Positions 10,481-23,300 of a stretch of DNA of 64,000 bases are shown in pieces. Position numbers and translations under genes: made by a program. The notes beneath the pieces were generated by a model. It did no database searches and was not told the origin of the DNA. It saw nothing but the letters and a program-made list of their open reading frames with translations. Each line of letters starts with the position of its first letter. Position 1 is the stretch's first letter. Source of the DNA: Mytilus californianus (Eukaryota > Mollusca > Bivalvia > Mytilida > Mytilidae); NCBI RefSeq assembly GCF_021869535.1, contig NW_026262668.1, positions 10,896,348-10,960,347 of the forward strand, given 5' to 3'.

Positions 10481-12265
10481 TATTGTCCTCTAGATTGTGT
10501 TTGTAATTATATGTTGATCACAGTAAATCTGGTATTGTCTTCTATTTTTTTACTTATGTATATATATATTCATTTTTGTTTATCAATTTTTAATGCTATT
10601 TACTATACTATATTTAGAATATAGCAAAGTGCTCTCGACCTAAATCATGTTCTAAGTATGGGATTATCCTATTATTTGGGTCTATTTACAGTTCAAAACA
10701 AAAAGAGTTTCTATGAATGAGTTATAACTGCCCCAAAGCACATTTATCAGATTGAAAGGATTCATCACAGTGATTGAAACTTACTAAAAGTTGAATTGTG
10801 AAACATACAAAAAAATCAAAATAAGTTCACTGGTGCAGTAAAATTGGTACCTTTAATGTTATCATGAAAATATTAATAACTGCAAATTATTAAAAAATCA
10901 AACAATATAAAAGCAATGCAAAAAAAATAAAAAATAACATAAATCTTTAGCTTTCCAAAACTCTGATTACTGAACCAGCGGTTGGGAAGAATAGTTATTT
11001 CCAATATTCCGATAAAACAAAAAAACAAAAAAACAACAGGAATTTGATTTAAGTTTTGAATATATTAAAAACGTTTAAAGGCATTCTATTTGAACATTTC
11101 CCTGAAATAATGAAATAATAGTTGATTTAAAAAGCCGGACCAAAATATTGGCTGTGAAATAAAATTAGTTGTAACTCAAATGTATTTATTGATTTAAACT
11201 GTAAATACAAAAAAGAATAATTCCTCACTAAAATATTACATGATTCACATTCATACTCACAATCAAAGAACATATACAATTCCAACCATTTCTTTGTACT
11301 GTTGTGTCACCTAATGTCTATAATGCATTTTTTAATATTTCCAAAACTTTACACTTTACAATATTCTAAGTTTGTAAGAGAATGATAATCTCTTACTTCT
11401 TGATAAGTACTCGCTAACGCTCGTACTTAATCACGAAGAAAGGGATCATCATTCTCTTACATATACATAAAAATAAATGTTGTGGTGAACCATTTGGGTC
11501 GGAAATACCACCACAAAATTCAATGTGTTAGATGACCAGAGGTAACCAAATTGAACAATTGTGTAATGTGACCAGAGCATCGTTGTAAGGTGCCCAGATG
11601 TAAACATGGTCAATATCTTTGCAAGGTGAACAGAGATGACCAAATTAAATATATGAGTAAGTTGACCAAAACATCAGTGTAAGGTAACCAAAGGTAACAA
11701 TAGTCAATATCTGTGTGAAAGGTGACCAGAGGTAACTACTAGTCAGCAAGTGAAATCTTCAGGCTCCTTTATTAAACAGTCTATGGAATTGAGGACAGGG
11801 GGCACTTGAGGTCATTTGTTGTGTTGTGTGTTTAATATTTTGTTTTATTTTGATGTGAATGTAAAATTCATCATTATATTGTTGTTCATACATGTAATTT
11901 TTATAAGCCTTTGACCCTCTTATGGGTGTAATTTGTGCTTAATAAAAGTAAAAGTTATTATTCTCCATTCTTTATATTTTACCACCCCATTATTCTATAT
12001 TCAATATTTTTTGTCCTATTTTTCTCTATTAACTTTATTTTTTCCCCTTTATTCTGCACTTTGTGCAAATTATTCTCTACTCTGTAAACCCCATCCAGAC
12101 CCTCATTTTAGTTCTTTTGTTTTTGAAAAGAGATTTTACGAGAAACACCTTGATACCAATGATCTACCATGAACCGTCCGATCGTGAATACGACGATACA
12201 TGGTGTATCCCAGGTCTTCGTAGGTATTTTAAAATATATAATAACTCCTAAAACGTTTGTACATA
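10481..12265. other. Intergenic DNA with a degenerate GACCAGAGGTAAC repeat
   Basis: Between about 11510 and 11745 the motif TGACCAGAGGTAAC recurs in diverged form about every 45-55 bp with alternating TGTGTAAGG-type spacers, an old tandem repeat. The remainder is AT-rich with no recognisable domain. Confidence 0.45.
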
Positions 12266-12267
12266 TA

Positions 12268-12420
12268 AAAAAGAAGATGTGGTATGATTGCCAATGAGAC
12301 AACTCTCCACAAGAGACCAAATGACATGGAAATTAACAACTATAGGTCACCGTACGGCCTTCAACAATGAGCAAAGCCCATACCGCACAGTCAGCTATAA
12401 AAGGCCCCGAAATGACACAT
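12268..12420 (-). repeat. Dispersed repeat, CGTACGGCCTTCAAC family
   Basis: Runs from GATGTGGTATGATTGCCAAT to GCTATAAAAGGCCCC. The same family recurs at about 8585, 16260, 26525, 36060, 51400 and 59400 (+) and at 37010 and 60360 (-), plus longer copies at 49790 and 54500. No TIR or RT was found, so the class (SINE- or LINE-3'-end-like) is open. Confidence 0.6.
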
Positions 12421-12769
12421 TTATACATCCCTGGCTTTCAAATGATTATTGGAATGTTCCTGGTGCTTCGGAAGGTAAATCCAGGAAAGCGTTTCGGACG
12501 CACGAAATTTGTAACGTATTATTTTCATTTAATAGCACTGAGTCGATACCGCTACTTGTGGACTCTTAGTCCCTGAGGTTGTCATCTGCTCATTAGTAAG
12601 AACTTCGATACTGCCATGATTTCTAACAATCATTTTTTTCTTCAATATTCCATTGATAAATTGAGAAAATATCATGCACCTTAGGTTCCAAATCCCTCAA
12701 GTAAAGTTTACCTATATAAATTTGGTTTTTCTATTTATGTCTCGTTTAGTTTATAAAGTGTTGGTTTGA

Positions 12770-12811
12770 GAGTTTCTGATGAAGGCAAACACAGAAAAGT
12801 GCTTCGGACGT
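12770..12811 (+). ncRNA. Degenerate hammerhead-like relic (AGCGCTT family)
   Basis: CTGATGA (12776-12782) is followed by GAAA, then AGTGCTTC and GGACGT, in hammerhead order. The expected stem I complement is damaged and stem II is not convincing. Related relics at 36756 and 60109 keep more of the pairing. Read as a fossil. Confidence 0.3.
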
Positions 12812-12904
12812 ATTACATTTATAAAGTGGTACTTTCATTTAAAGAAAACAGTAATAGACATATGATTTTGGTCATTAAAGGGCTTATATTTATTGGAAAC
12901 AAAA

Positions 12905-13598
12905 CATCATAGAAATCCCATCATCATAGAAATCCCATCATCATAGAAATCCCTTCATCATAGAAATCCCTTCATCAAAAAAATCCCATCATCATAGAAA
13001 TCCCATCATCATAGAAATCCCATCATCACAGAAATCCCTTCATCATAGAAATCCCTTCATCATAGAAGTCCCATCATCATAGAAATCCCTTCATCATAGA
13101 AATCCCTTCATCATAGAAATCCCTTCATCATAGAAATCCCATCATCATAGAAATCCCATCATCACAGAAATCCCTTCATCATAGAAATCCCTTCATCATA
13201 GAAATCCCATCATCATAGAAATCCCTTCATCATAGAAATCCCTTCATCATAGAAATCCCTTCGTCATAGATATCCCATCATCATAGAAATCCCTTCATTA
13301 TAGAAATCCCATCATCATAGAAATCCCTTCATCATAGAAATCCCATTATCATAGAAATCCCTTCATCATAGAAATCTCATCATCATAGAAATCCCATCAT
13401 CATAGAAATCCCATCATCATAGAAATCCCATCATCATAGAAATCCCTTCATCATAGAAATCCCTTCATCATAGAAATCCCATTATCATAGAAATCCTTTC
13501 ATCATAGAAATCCCATCATCATAGAAATCCCATCATCATAGAAATCCCTTCATCATAGAAATCCCATCATCATAGAAATCCTATCATCATAGAAAACC
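12905..13598 (+). repeat. 17-bp minisatellite, about 40 copies
   Basis: Unit CATCATAGAAATCCCWT, where W is A or T and varies between copies. The variant CACAG occurs at 13027 and 13163, exactly 136 bp (eight units) apart with similar surrounding variants, suggesting block duplication within the array. The period is not a multiple of three, so it is not coding. Confidence 0.95.
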
Positions 13599-13599
13599 T

Positions 13600-14315
13600 T
13601 TTTTACTGAGACTTTACTTTTGGGAGAAGTATGAATATTCTTTATAATATTTCAAAACAGATATCTTTCGGCAATTGTAGGAAAAATTTCTAGGGGCAAT
13701 CAAGTATTTGAGGTAACGAGGCACATAAAGTTTCGAGTCGCTTTTTAAAAGTACAGAAGTGCTTCCATTCAGTACTAAATATAGGGTGCGCAACCTGTTC
13801 AGGAGCTGTGATAAAATTCTGCTAATTTAGTGCTGTTCTATTGACAAATTGGTTATTTTTACTAATAATAGTAATAAGTACAGTACAACCGACCTAGCTT
13901 TCACATTCCTTGTCAGATCTATACCAATCTAATTAAAATATAGATCTCTGATTTTGCTATGTTGACGAGCCGGCGAGTTATGACGGATCTGAATTTAAAT
14001 CAAATTAGTCAAACAGTCATGCAGTATATACTAGGTATTTCATTTTTTTGGTCTCATGATTGAAAAATCTTTGAATTTACGGAGTACTGTTTTATATTTA
14101 TACACTAAATGAACAGCAAAAGCGCGGTTCAATGTATTTGTTTCTTGTTTATGTTATAAAAAAATGACATGGTTTGCACCAATCAACTTTATCTATTAAC
14201 TGAGTCCGGGTTTAAATGACCCAGGTTCAAATTCTACTAACACCGCTTGTGTTATCAATATCACTTCGTTGTTAAATTGATACATAACTTGCTCTCAGTT
14301 CTCAGTAATTTCACC
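13600..14315. other. Upstream region of the SDR gene
   Basis: AT-rich DNA between the minisatellite and the SDR start codon. I see no confident TATA box or other element. Transcription must start here or further left. Confidence 0.35.
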
Positions 14316-17300
14316 ATGACGAACTGGAAACAAAAGGTCATAGTAATCACAGGTATGTGTTATCTAATATCAATAGTACAGTCAGTGCCAAACAACAGAA
14401 CCACAGCATGTGTACATGGCAAATTATCTTCGTATAACACAGTCCTGGGAGGAAATTGCAGGAAAATCGGGGAGGATTTTTATAAAAGATAAATATCAAC
14501 AACAACAAAACATAACGATAATAATAAAAATGACACAAATAAGTTATGTATTAATATTTAATAGGTAATCTGAAGAGTATTTATAAATTGTATCATTCAA
14601 CTGAAGTTCATTACATATATGGAAAGCCAATGTAGACAAAGTGTTTTCAATATTTCCCTTATTAATATTACAACAAATAAGGATATGATACGTGTACAAT
14701 GATGTGTACGGACACTATCATGAAAGTTATCTTAGAAAATTTTAAAGTGGTTGGAAGCTTTAAAAAAAGAAAAAAAAAGTAACAGAACAAAACTAAAAAC
14801 AAAAAAAAACAAAAAATAAATCAACCCTCCCATCTCCCAGGAAAAAAATTAAAAAAAAAACCCATAGGCCTAACCCAAAATCGACCAAAATAGTTTATTT
14901 TAGATTTATTAGTTCCAAATAAGCATCATGTGACTAACTCAAATAATCATACTTTTTCAAGATCAAAATATTGCTGTTGTTTTAATTGATGATTGATTGT
15001 TGGTGTTTAACGCCATTTTCATCACTAAAATGTTTCGAACTCGCAACCTCATAGTTGACAGGCTAGTGATACATTAGATGGACTACTTTTTCTCTTGATA
15101 ACATTTTATTAAAATGTGTACAATATGAATTCACCAGACAGTACCTGATGTCACAAACAAATAGTTACATGTAGTCAATTAAAAGATCTTAAAACAGTAT
15201 CAAAAGCAATTCAACCAATTCAACAAAATTTTAAATTTTGATAATTCTATTACATATCAACTAGTATAGTTTAGAATTAATGCAATATTTCTGCATGGTT
15301 ATCTGTTACTTTAATAACAGGATTGTCTGATTTAAAATATTTTTCTAACAATAAAGTCTCTGATGAACTACTTAGACTACTGGTCCACTGTGGGTCCCTT
15401 TTAAAAAGAGGCGAAAGATACCAGAGGGATGTTCAAACTCATAAGTCGAAAACAAACTGAAAATGCCAAGGAAAATAACAAAACACATGTGTTTAAATGA
15501 TGTTTTAAACGGAAGCAGTTACGGAGCATAGTTGGCACATATGTCTTGGGCATCCTTTAAAAGAGAGGCGAAAGATTTCAAAGGGATATTCAAACTTATA
15601 AGTCAATAACAAACTGAAAATGCCATGGCAAATAACAAAAACGTGTGTTTAAATGATGTCTGAAAAGGAAGCAGTTACGGAGCACAGTTGGCACATATGT
15701 CTTAAGCATCATTTGAAACAATGAGTAACTGTGAGCAGTTGAAGGCGACAGATAATTGAACAAATCTTGATTCAGTCACTTAAAAATAGGGAGATTTGAT
15801 ATGATTGCCAATGCGACAACTATCCACCAAAGACCAAAAGTGTAGTTTGTAGTTAGTACCGCCAAAGTAACAGCCTCGCCACTTTTGAAGACAACATCGC
15901 CATTTTTTGCCATCTAATGAGTATCATTTTAAGAAATCACGACGAAAACCTCTACAAAGATCCCTAATTTTTCGGTGGTTGAGTTGTATATACCTAGCTG
16001 CATTGATGCCACCACAGTCCTGTTAAATACAGTTTTCACTTTCGTCTCTGTAATTTCTTTTTCAGTTAGCACGAAAACGGCCAGATTAATGTATGAAGGT
16101 CCATTATGAAATTTAAATCCGCCACATTCTGTGTGTATCTGTTCCAAGTCAGTTGTCTGTAATTAAGTGGTTGTAATTTGTTGCTGTATATATTTGTTTT
16201 TCGTTTATTCAGTGCTGTATATATTTGTTTTTCGTTTATTGCTGTGTACAAACATCAGGCCGTTAGTTTTTCTTTTATAGCTTGCTATGCTGTATAGGGT
16301 TTTGCTCATTGTTGTAGGCCGTACGGTGACCTATATTTCCTAACTGCTACGTCATTTATTTAATCTCTGGTGGAAAGTTGTCTCATTTGCAAGCATACCA
16401 TAACTTTTTTTTATTTTTCTATTGAATAATGAAATTTTAGAAGCTCCTTTATAAAATGTTTTTATTTTGAGTTGTTGGTCATATCGGTTAAAAACATGTC
16501 TGCAAGAGGAAACCTATGGCGGAACCAGAGGGGATCTCTTCGATTTTTCTTCTATAATTTTTCTTTTAATTACGTAAAAACGGACGAAATTTGGACTAAT
16601 GCCCGTCATAACTCCCCCCTTTCCAAGATTGTACCCTATATTACCCTCTTTTTAAATGGTAGCAGGATATCTTCCATTAAGATGTAGTGAAAATAAGATA
16701 TGTCTGATTTTTTTCTTATGCAAATTTCAAAGGTATAGTTAATCTTTTACATCTAAATAAACGGAGATGTATGGTTTTCGTCAATAGGACCAACAGCCCA
16801 ATGGCATAAAGAACAAAATGCATCTATAGGTTGTAGATGAAAAAATGTGTGGTCTACGTCAACAGCAGCCCAACGACACAGAAACCAAAAACATTTCGAG
16901 GTTAACAAACGACTTTCATACGAAGAAAAGGGTCTACACAATATGTCACGTCCAGAAGGGTTTGAATAACAAAGTCTGTCTGGATGTATTATCAAATAAG
17001 AAGATTATTTTATGGTGTATGCAGAATATGGTCAGTAGCACCAATCAGGTTATAATACAAAATCAAAGCCTTAAATAGCCTAAACAGTCCTTTGTCTTTC
17101 CATACATTGTACCTTTATCCTTCATTGTAAAAGTCAATATATTTTTTCCAAGTAACTTAAAAGGTGGATTAAATGGTAATATAAACAAATGATTGATTGA
17201 TTGATTGTTGGTTGCTTAACGTCCAGTGGTATAAACAAATGAAAGAATTGTTATGTCATCCTGTTTTTCAGATTTCCGGAATGTACTGACTTTCGTTAAG

Positions 17301-20300
17301 ATATCTGCCCCTGGCCGCTACTTCACTTAACGATACGAATTTTGTAAAGCTATCAGCAGTTAGCATTTACCTTTTCCTCAGACTTGTTGAATCGTATCTT
17401 TATGCATGCTTAACATCACCAATCTTAATCTGCAACTTTATATTTTCGACAGCAATTGCGCTGCTGTATTCCAATTCAATATACTAGTAGTTAATACCGT
17501 CAGAAATAAAAAAAAAAGGTTTTATGCATGCATTGCAAACAAAAAAGGTCTATGTTAATACCAGGAAAAAGGCTTTATTCATTATTCCCTTTTCAAGTTT
17601 TTCTAGATGCAAAGAATTAATATGTATATGTTTAAGTTTTGTACGTGTATTTTCTTGTAGGTGCTAGTTCAGGAATTGGTGAAGGAACAGCATTGCACTT
17701 CGCCAAATTCGGGGCTAAATTGTTTATTACTGGCAGAAATGGCGATAATTTACAAAAGACAAAAGACCAATGCGTACAATTAGGGTTACCTAATGATAAT
17801 GTAAGTTTTTAATACACAACAATGTCAGACCACAAAAACAAAAACATTTTTTATGCCCCACCTAGGGGCATTATGTTTTTTGGTCTCTGCGTCCGTTCGT
17901 TCGTCCGTCCGTCCGTCCGTTCGTCCGTCCGCACTGCCACTATCATTTTCTATGTTCAGTGGACCGTGAAATTGGGGTCAAACACTAATTTGACATTAAA
18001 ATTAGAAAGATCATATCATAGGGAACATGTGTACTAAGTTTTAAGTTGATTGGACTTTAACTTCATGAAAAACTACCTTGACCAAAAGTTTTAACCTGAA
18101 GCGGGACAGTATCCTTTTCTATGTTCAGTGGACCATTAAATTTGGGTCAAAACTCTATCACGAGTTGGTTTACCGTTATGGAATAACCGTTTCACAGATG
18201 ATATGTTCCTAATGTCGTAACTACAATACCCTTCCCTTTTCACGAATGTGAACTACCGAATTAGACTATTTACCGGATTTGTAATAACATAAGCAACACG
18301 ACGGGTGCCACATGTGGAGCAGGATCTGCTTACCCTTCCGGAGCACCTGAGATCACCCCCAGTTTTTGGTGGGGTTCGTGTTGCTTAGTCTTTATGTTGT
18401 GTCATCTGTTCTACTATTTGTCTGTTTATCTTTTTATTTTTGGCCATGGCGTTGTCAGTTTGTTTTCGATCTGTGAGTTTGACTGTCCCTCTGGTATCTT
18501 TCGTCCCTCTTTGGCATTAAAATTAGAAAGATTATATCATAGGGAACATGTGTACTATAAGTTTCAAGTTGATTGGACTTTAAATTCATCAAAAACTACC
18601 TTGACCAAAAACTTTAACCTGAAGCGGGACAGACGGACGAACGGACGGACGAGTGGGGCGTCCGTGTACTATGGACACGTTCTTGTTTTTTAATTTTATA
18701 CACCGGCATCAATTTTTTGCCAAATGCAGCCCTGTTGGACGGCACTTAGTATGGTGATATCAAGCGGTCGGGAATAAGTGGGTACCTAATTTGTGAAATC
18801 TTTTCCTCCTACAGGCTGAACTGACCAGCCCAGATCCCTGAAATTGCACAGAAATATTGCACACTTGGTGAAGGTGTGTCACTGCTATTAATGAATTGTT
18901 TAGGGAATGTTCCCCTATTTTTTTTAACTTCGGAACTTAGTCAGTTGGAATGCTTCAACATTTGGCACGTTCTCCGAAAGGACGCTATTGGTTATAAGTA
19001 GGCAAGAATGCCTTTTTGGTCAATATTAAGAACGGAAAAAAAAGTAAAAACATCATCATGTAATGTTATCTTTTTCCTTGAAAAATAGATCCACACGAGC
19101 AGCAGACTTTAGAGTGTTGTTATGCGAATGAATTTATTACGTACTAACCTACATTTGTTTTTAAGGAAGTTGCCTTTATTGTTATCCCTTTGTTATCGGA
19201 TGTGGATTTTAACTTTGTGGCTCTTATCTGCAAGTTAGTGTAACGAAAATATCAGCTGCAAGTCAAAATATGAAGCTAACCGGAAGAGGACTTGATAAGA
19301 TAGGTAAAACATTATTGCGCGATACATCCCGGTCAAACAGGGAAGACCGAAAAGCGTATATTTACGTATCTCGCACGGATAAACGAACTTTCTCTCATCA
19401 CAGGACTCGTCGACGGTCGTGTGAAGATTTTGTTATCTTATTTTGAGTGCAACTTTAGACATTTTTTACAACTAAATTTTAAGTTATAATTTATGTCGGA
19501 TTATTTTCAGATTGCATCGGTTGTAGGAGATATTACAGATAAAGCTGTGCAGTCAAAAATATTATCTAATGCCATAGAGAAATTCGGAAAGATAGATGTA
19601 CTTGTAAGTTCGATTTTTATATCCATTTCATTTAAAACATTTAATTCGTTTTCCAATGCTTCCTTCACTTTGCCAAAGATTCAGAACTTTGGTAATCACA
19701 AGTATATTTGAACCTACGATTACTCTTCGTAAACCAGTCACGTAAAGATTCATCTTTAATTTGGCGAAAGGGTGGATGTATCTTTCTTACTATACATTTT
19801 GTATAAAGGTCAATCTCTTATCAGAGGCGGATTTAGGGGGGGAGGGGTGCCCGGGCCCCCCTTATGGAGCGTCATTTATGGTTAATCCAGACTTTTTACC
19901 GGTTCCACTACAAATTTTGCCTAGTTTGGGCACCCGCTCTTTTTCAAAATCCTGGATCCGCATCTGTCTATTCATGAAATTTTCGTCGCATTATCTCGTT
20001 AACTACAAATCAGAGCTTCCTGAAATATAGTATCAAGCGTCATTAGAGCACTATGTGATGCGTTTACACATCCAACTTTCTGTTTAATGAATACTTATTG
20101 CGGGGATTTCATTAGTGAGCAATACACCCTATCGCTATTTATTCCATTCCGGATAAGTCTTGAAATTACACAACTTGTTCATCCAGTTGAAGCTATCTGG
20201 GGCCCTGTTTAAACAATGTAGTATGCATAATACTTTTTAAAGAGACCTGTTTAAACCATCGTAAACACTTCAAACAAAAATTTGTTTTTACTTTAATTCG

Positions 20301-23300
20301 AGTTTCGAAAAAGTGGATCATAATCTATCAAAGTTTCAAAGTGTTCGCTTTCTAAATTTTTTCATCCCTCAGCTCGTTACTGATGACCTTTGTTTTTGCG
20401 CCGGATGACCCAAACAGGAAGTTGTCTAAGTGACTGTTTTTTTCTTTATTGGAATAAATAGCGATAAGGTGTATAGCTCACAGTAGATCTGGGTAGCCAT
20501 TATATTGCAACGATATACTTATTATTCCCATTCCAACTTTGGAATTTTTGTATCACAGTTACCATGATAAATATCAATATGAACTTCGCAATTAAAGTAA
20601 AGGTTAAAAAAATGTATTGCTTAAAGTTGTCTCTGAATACAGTACACAACTATCTAATCCTAGCAACGTAGAATGTAAAATAATTCTTCGCGTACTAAAC
20701 ATAACAAAAAGAAGAATTTTGTTTAGCTTTTAAGAGATTTTTTTGGGGGGATGTACCTTGTATAACTTTGCGATTTAAAAGAAAAAAGTTGTAAAGGTTA
20801 GATTGTCTTATTTTGTCGAAGTCTTAAATAATAATCCCCGCACTAAAATCTGGATGCGATTCGCTCGTCCGTTTTCCCGCTTGTGATTCACGATGTTTTT
20901 ACATTTTAATTCTACACGCTAGTTGACTTTCTCTAGCTTTACCAATGACATTAGTATTTGAAAACTCATAATGTTTTGTTAAGAAGTTCCATAATATCGT
21001 TATTTTAACTTCAAATCACAGTCTTATATAACATTTGTGTGTACTGACTTTGTATCATGCATTAGTAAGTCTGTGATGGGAGACAGAAAGAATATGGGAA
21101 CACTTTAGTTGACTAAATCTTAATTGATGAAGTAAGGCTCGAGGACGAGGTCTTTGATAATATGGTTAAATCGAATTGCATAGTCTTCTGTGTCTAATTT
21201 GATTAAATTCATCTTATTTAGTGAAATAGACTAGATAATAGCAGACATTTATTCCTTGAGACCTACAGGCATCACGTAATGTGCAATTATTATTCCGGAA
21301 TTTTTTAAAGGATGAGCTATGATGTCAGCCATTATTTGGTCTTTGTTATTGCAAAGAAATTAAATTCTTTAATCCTTTTAAAATGTGTATATTTTGTGAT
21401 ATATTCTTGGCAGTCTTGTGCCATAATATCACGTGTTATGTCAGAATGGTGTCATTTACACGTCAACATTAAAACAAATATGAGCAACAATCAAATGTTT
21501 TACTCGCCTCTTTTACGGTAGCCACTGCTCCGCCACTGACATAATTAATGTATAACAAACATTCTAGAATTACTATATAAGGGAAGTAATTAGAAACTAA
21601 AAATGAGACGGAAGATACCAAAGACATAGTCAAACTCATAAGTCCAAAAAGAATTCCCTCAGGCAAAGTTGACCGTAGAAAGCTATTCTTTTAGGTCCGT
21701 TTTGGTCAAATAACTCGTCAAATATTTTAACACTCTAGGTTTTTTTTTCGATTTGAGCGTTCCTGGTGAAATTCAATTCAAATTTCTATTTCTAAATCTA
21801 AGTGCATCTGCAACAATGGCAACTCTCCAACATTGTAGACTAGAATATAATTCATAACCAAATCATCTTTTTGTTGTTGATCTTTTATTGCTGGTAATTT
21901 TTGCTCTGAATAACTTTAATATTAAATTTGGTCTCAGATTTTTGTAGAAAGTATCAGAAAGGACTTTTCATTCGAATTAGTTAATCATCTGTGTTTAGAT
22001 AAAACATTATTCATGTTGACGAGACTCTCTGTGTCGACAGAAGGCACAACATTGTTTGGTACGTTATCGTCTTGAATATGCCCTGAACATTTGAACCTGG
22101 ATTTAATTTTTTTTTATAGATTGGAACTTTTGTTTTATTCCTTTCCTTAGACATCACTTCACCATCTAGGATGTAGCCGTTTGTCCACTTAACCACATGC
22201 ACTGAAATATAGTTCAAAATACTTTCCATGTCTAGTATCTATGCAAATAAACAGTTAAAATGTCGTTTCAAAAATCTTTAGAGCAGTTTCACTTAGGTAT
22301 GTAACAGGTATTTCATTAGTTTTGTCAATTTGCTTGCTAGTTTTGTCCTTGTTATTTTTGAAGTAGGAGAAGTTATGCAATATCTGTCTATGCTAGACCG
22401 TAACACACAGACCATTCATCTTTTGTGTGGCATGCTTTTTTGTATAAGATATATTGTTTGATTAAGAATAACATTAAATTAAAAAAAAATCATGTTCATG
22501 TATCTTATGGAAAAAAAATGTTTTGGATTAAAGTTAAAAAGAGTTTGTCCCCAGAAATAAATCCCTCGTCCACCACGAAAGATGAATGGTTGGTGCCTTA
22601 AAGGTTATCTTAAACTTTGTTGAGAATTGCATTTTAATGTTATTTCTGTGTAACTTTTAGGTAAATAATGCAGGAATGGTGCACTATTTAAAAACCGGTG
22701 ATACCTCAGATAAAGAGTATGATGAAATGTTTGACACCAATGTTAAGGCACAATTCATGCTAACAAAAGCCGCCATGGAATATATAAAACAAACAAAAGG
22801 TAGGTACTTAAAATAAGGGTTATAGTCGTGTTAACCATGGTTGCTGGGAACAGCTCAGATCCAACTTAAAGAGGTGAAAATCATTTGACATATTTAAATA
22901 GTAATGCAACAACATGATACATGTGAATGGAACTAGCTGACAAATCATAAGCCTAGTATCTTCATTGAGTGCTCGATGCCACTGCTGGTGGACGTTTCGT
23001 ACCTGAGGGTATCACCAGGTTTTTTTAGATCATATTAACAAATGAGAAAAATACCACATTAATGTTATTCCTTCATATACATTTTTGATGAATATTTCAA
23101 ATTCATTGAATGGTAAAGGATGCTATATGAGCGTCGGTTAGAATTGATAACCGTGTAACTAACAGCAGTGTAACCAGGCAGGACAGTTAGTGGATTATAT
23201 CTTTAAAAGAAAAATAGAGGGAGAGCTTAATGTCAATCAAAGGTAAAATAAAAAAAATATCGAACTCCAAGGGAAATTCAAAACGGAAAGTCCTTTATAA

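Noticed and set aside
10309-10506. Cysteine-rich small protein
   Set aside because: The frame is produced entirely by the 44-bp minisatellite.
12905-13598. CRISPR-like regular spacing
   Set aside because: The whole 17-bp unit repeats with no unique spacers, so it is a minisatellite.
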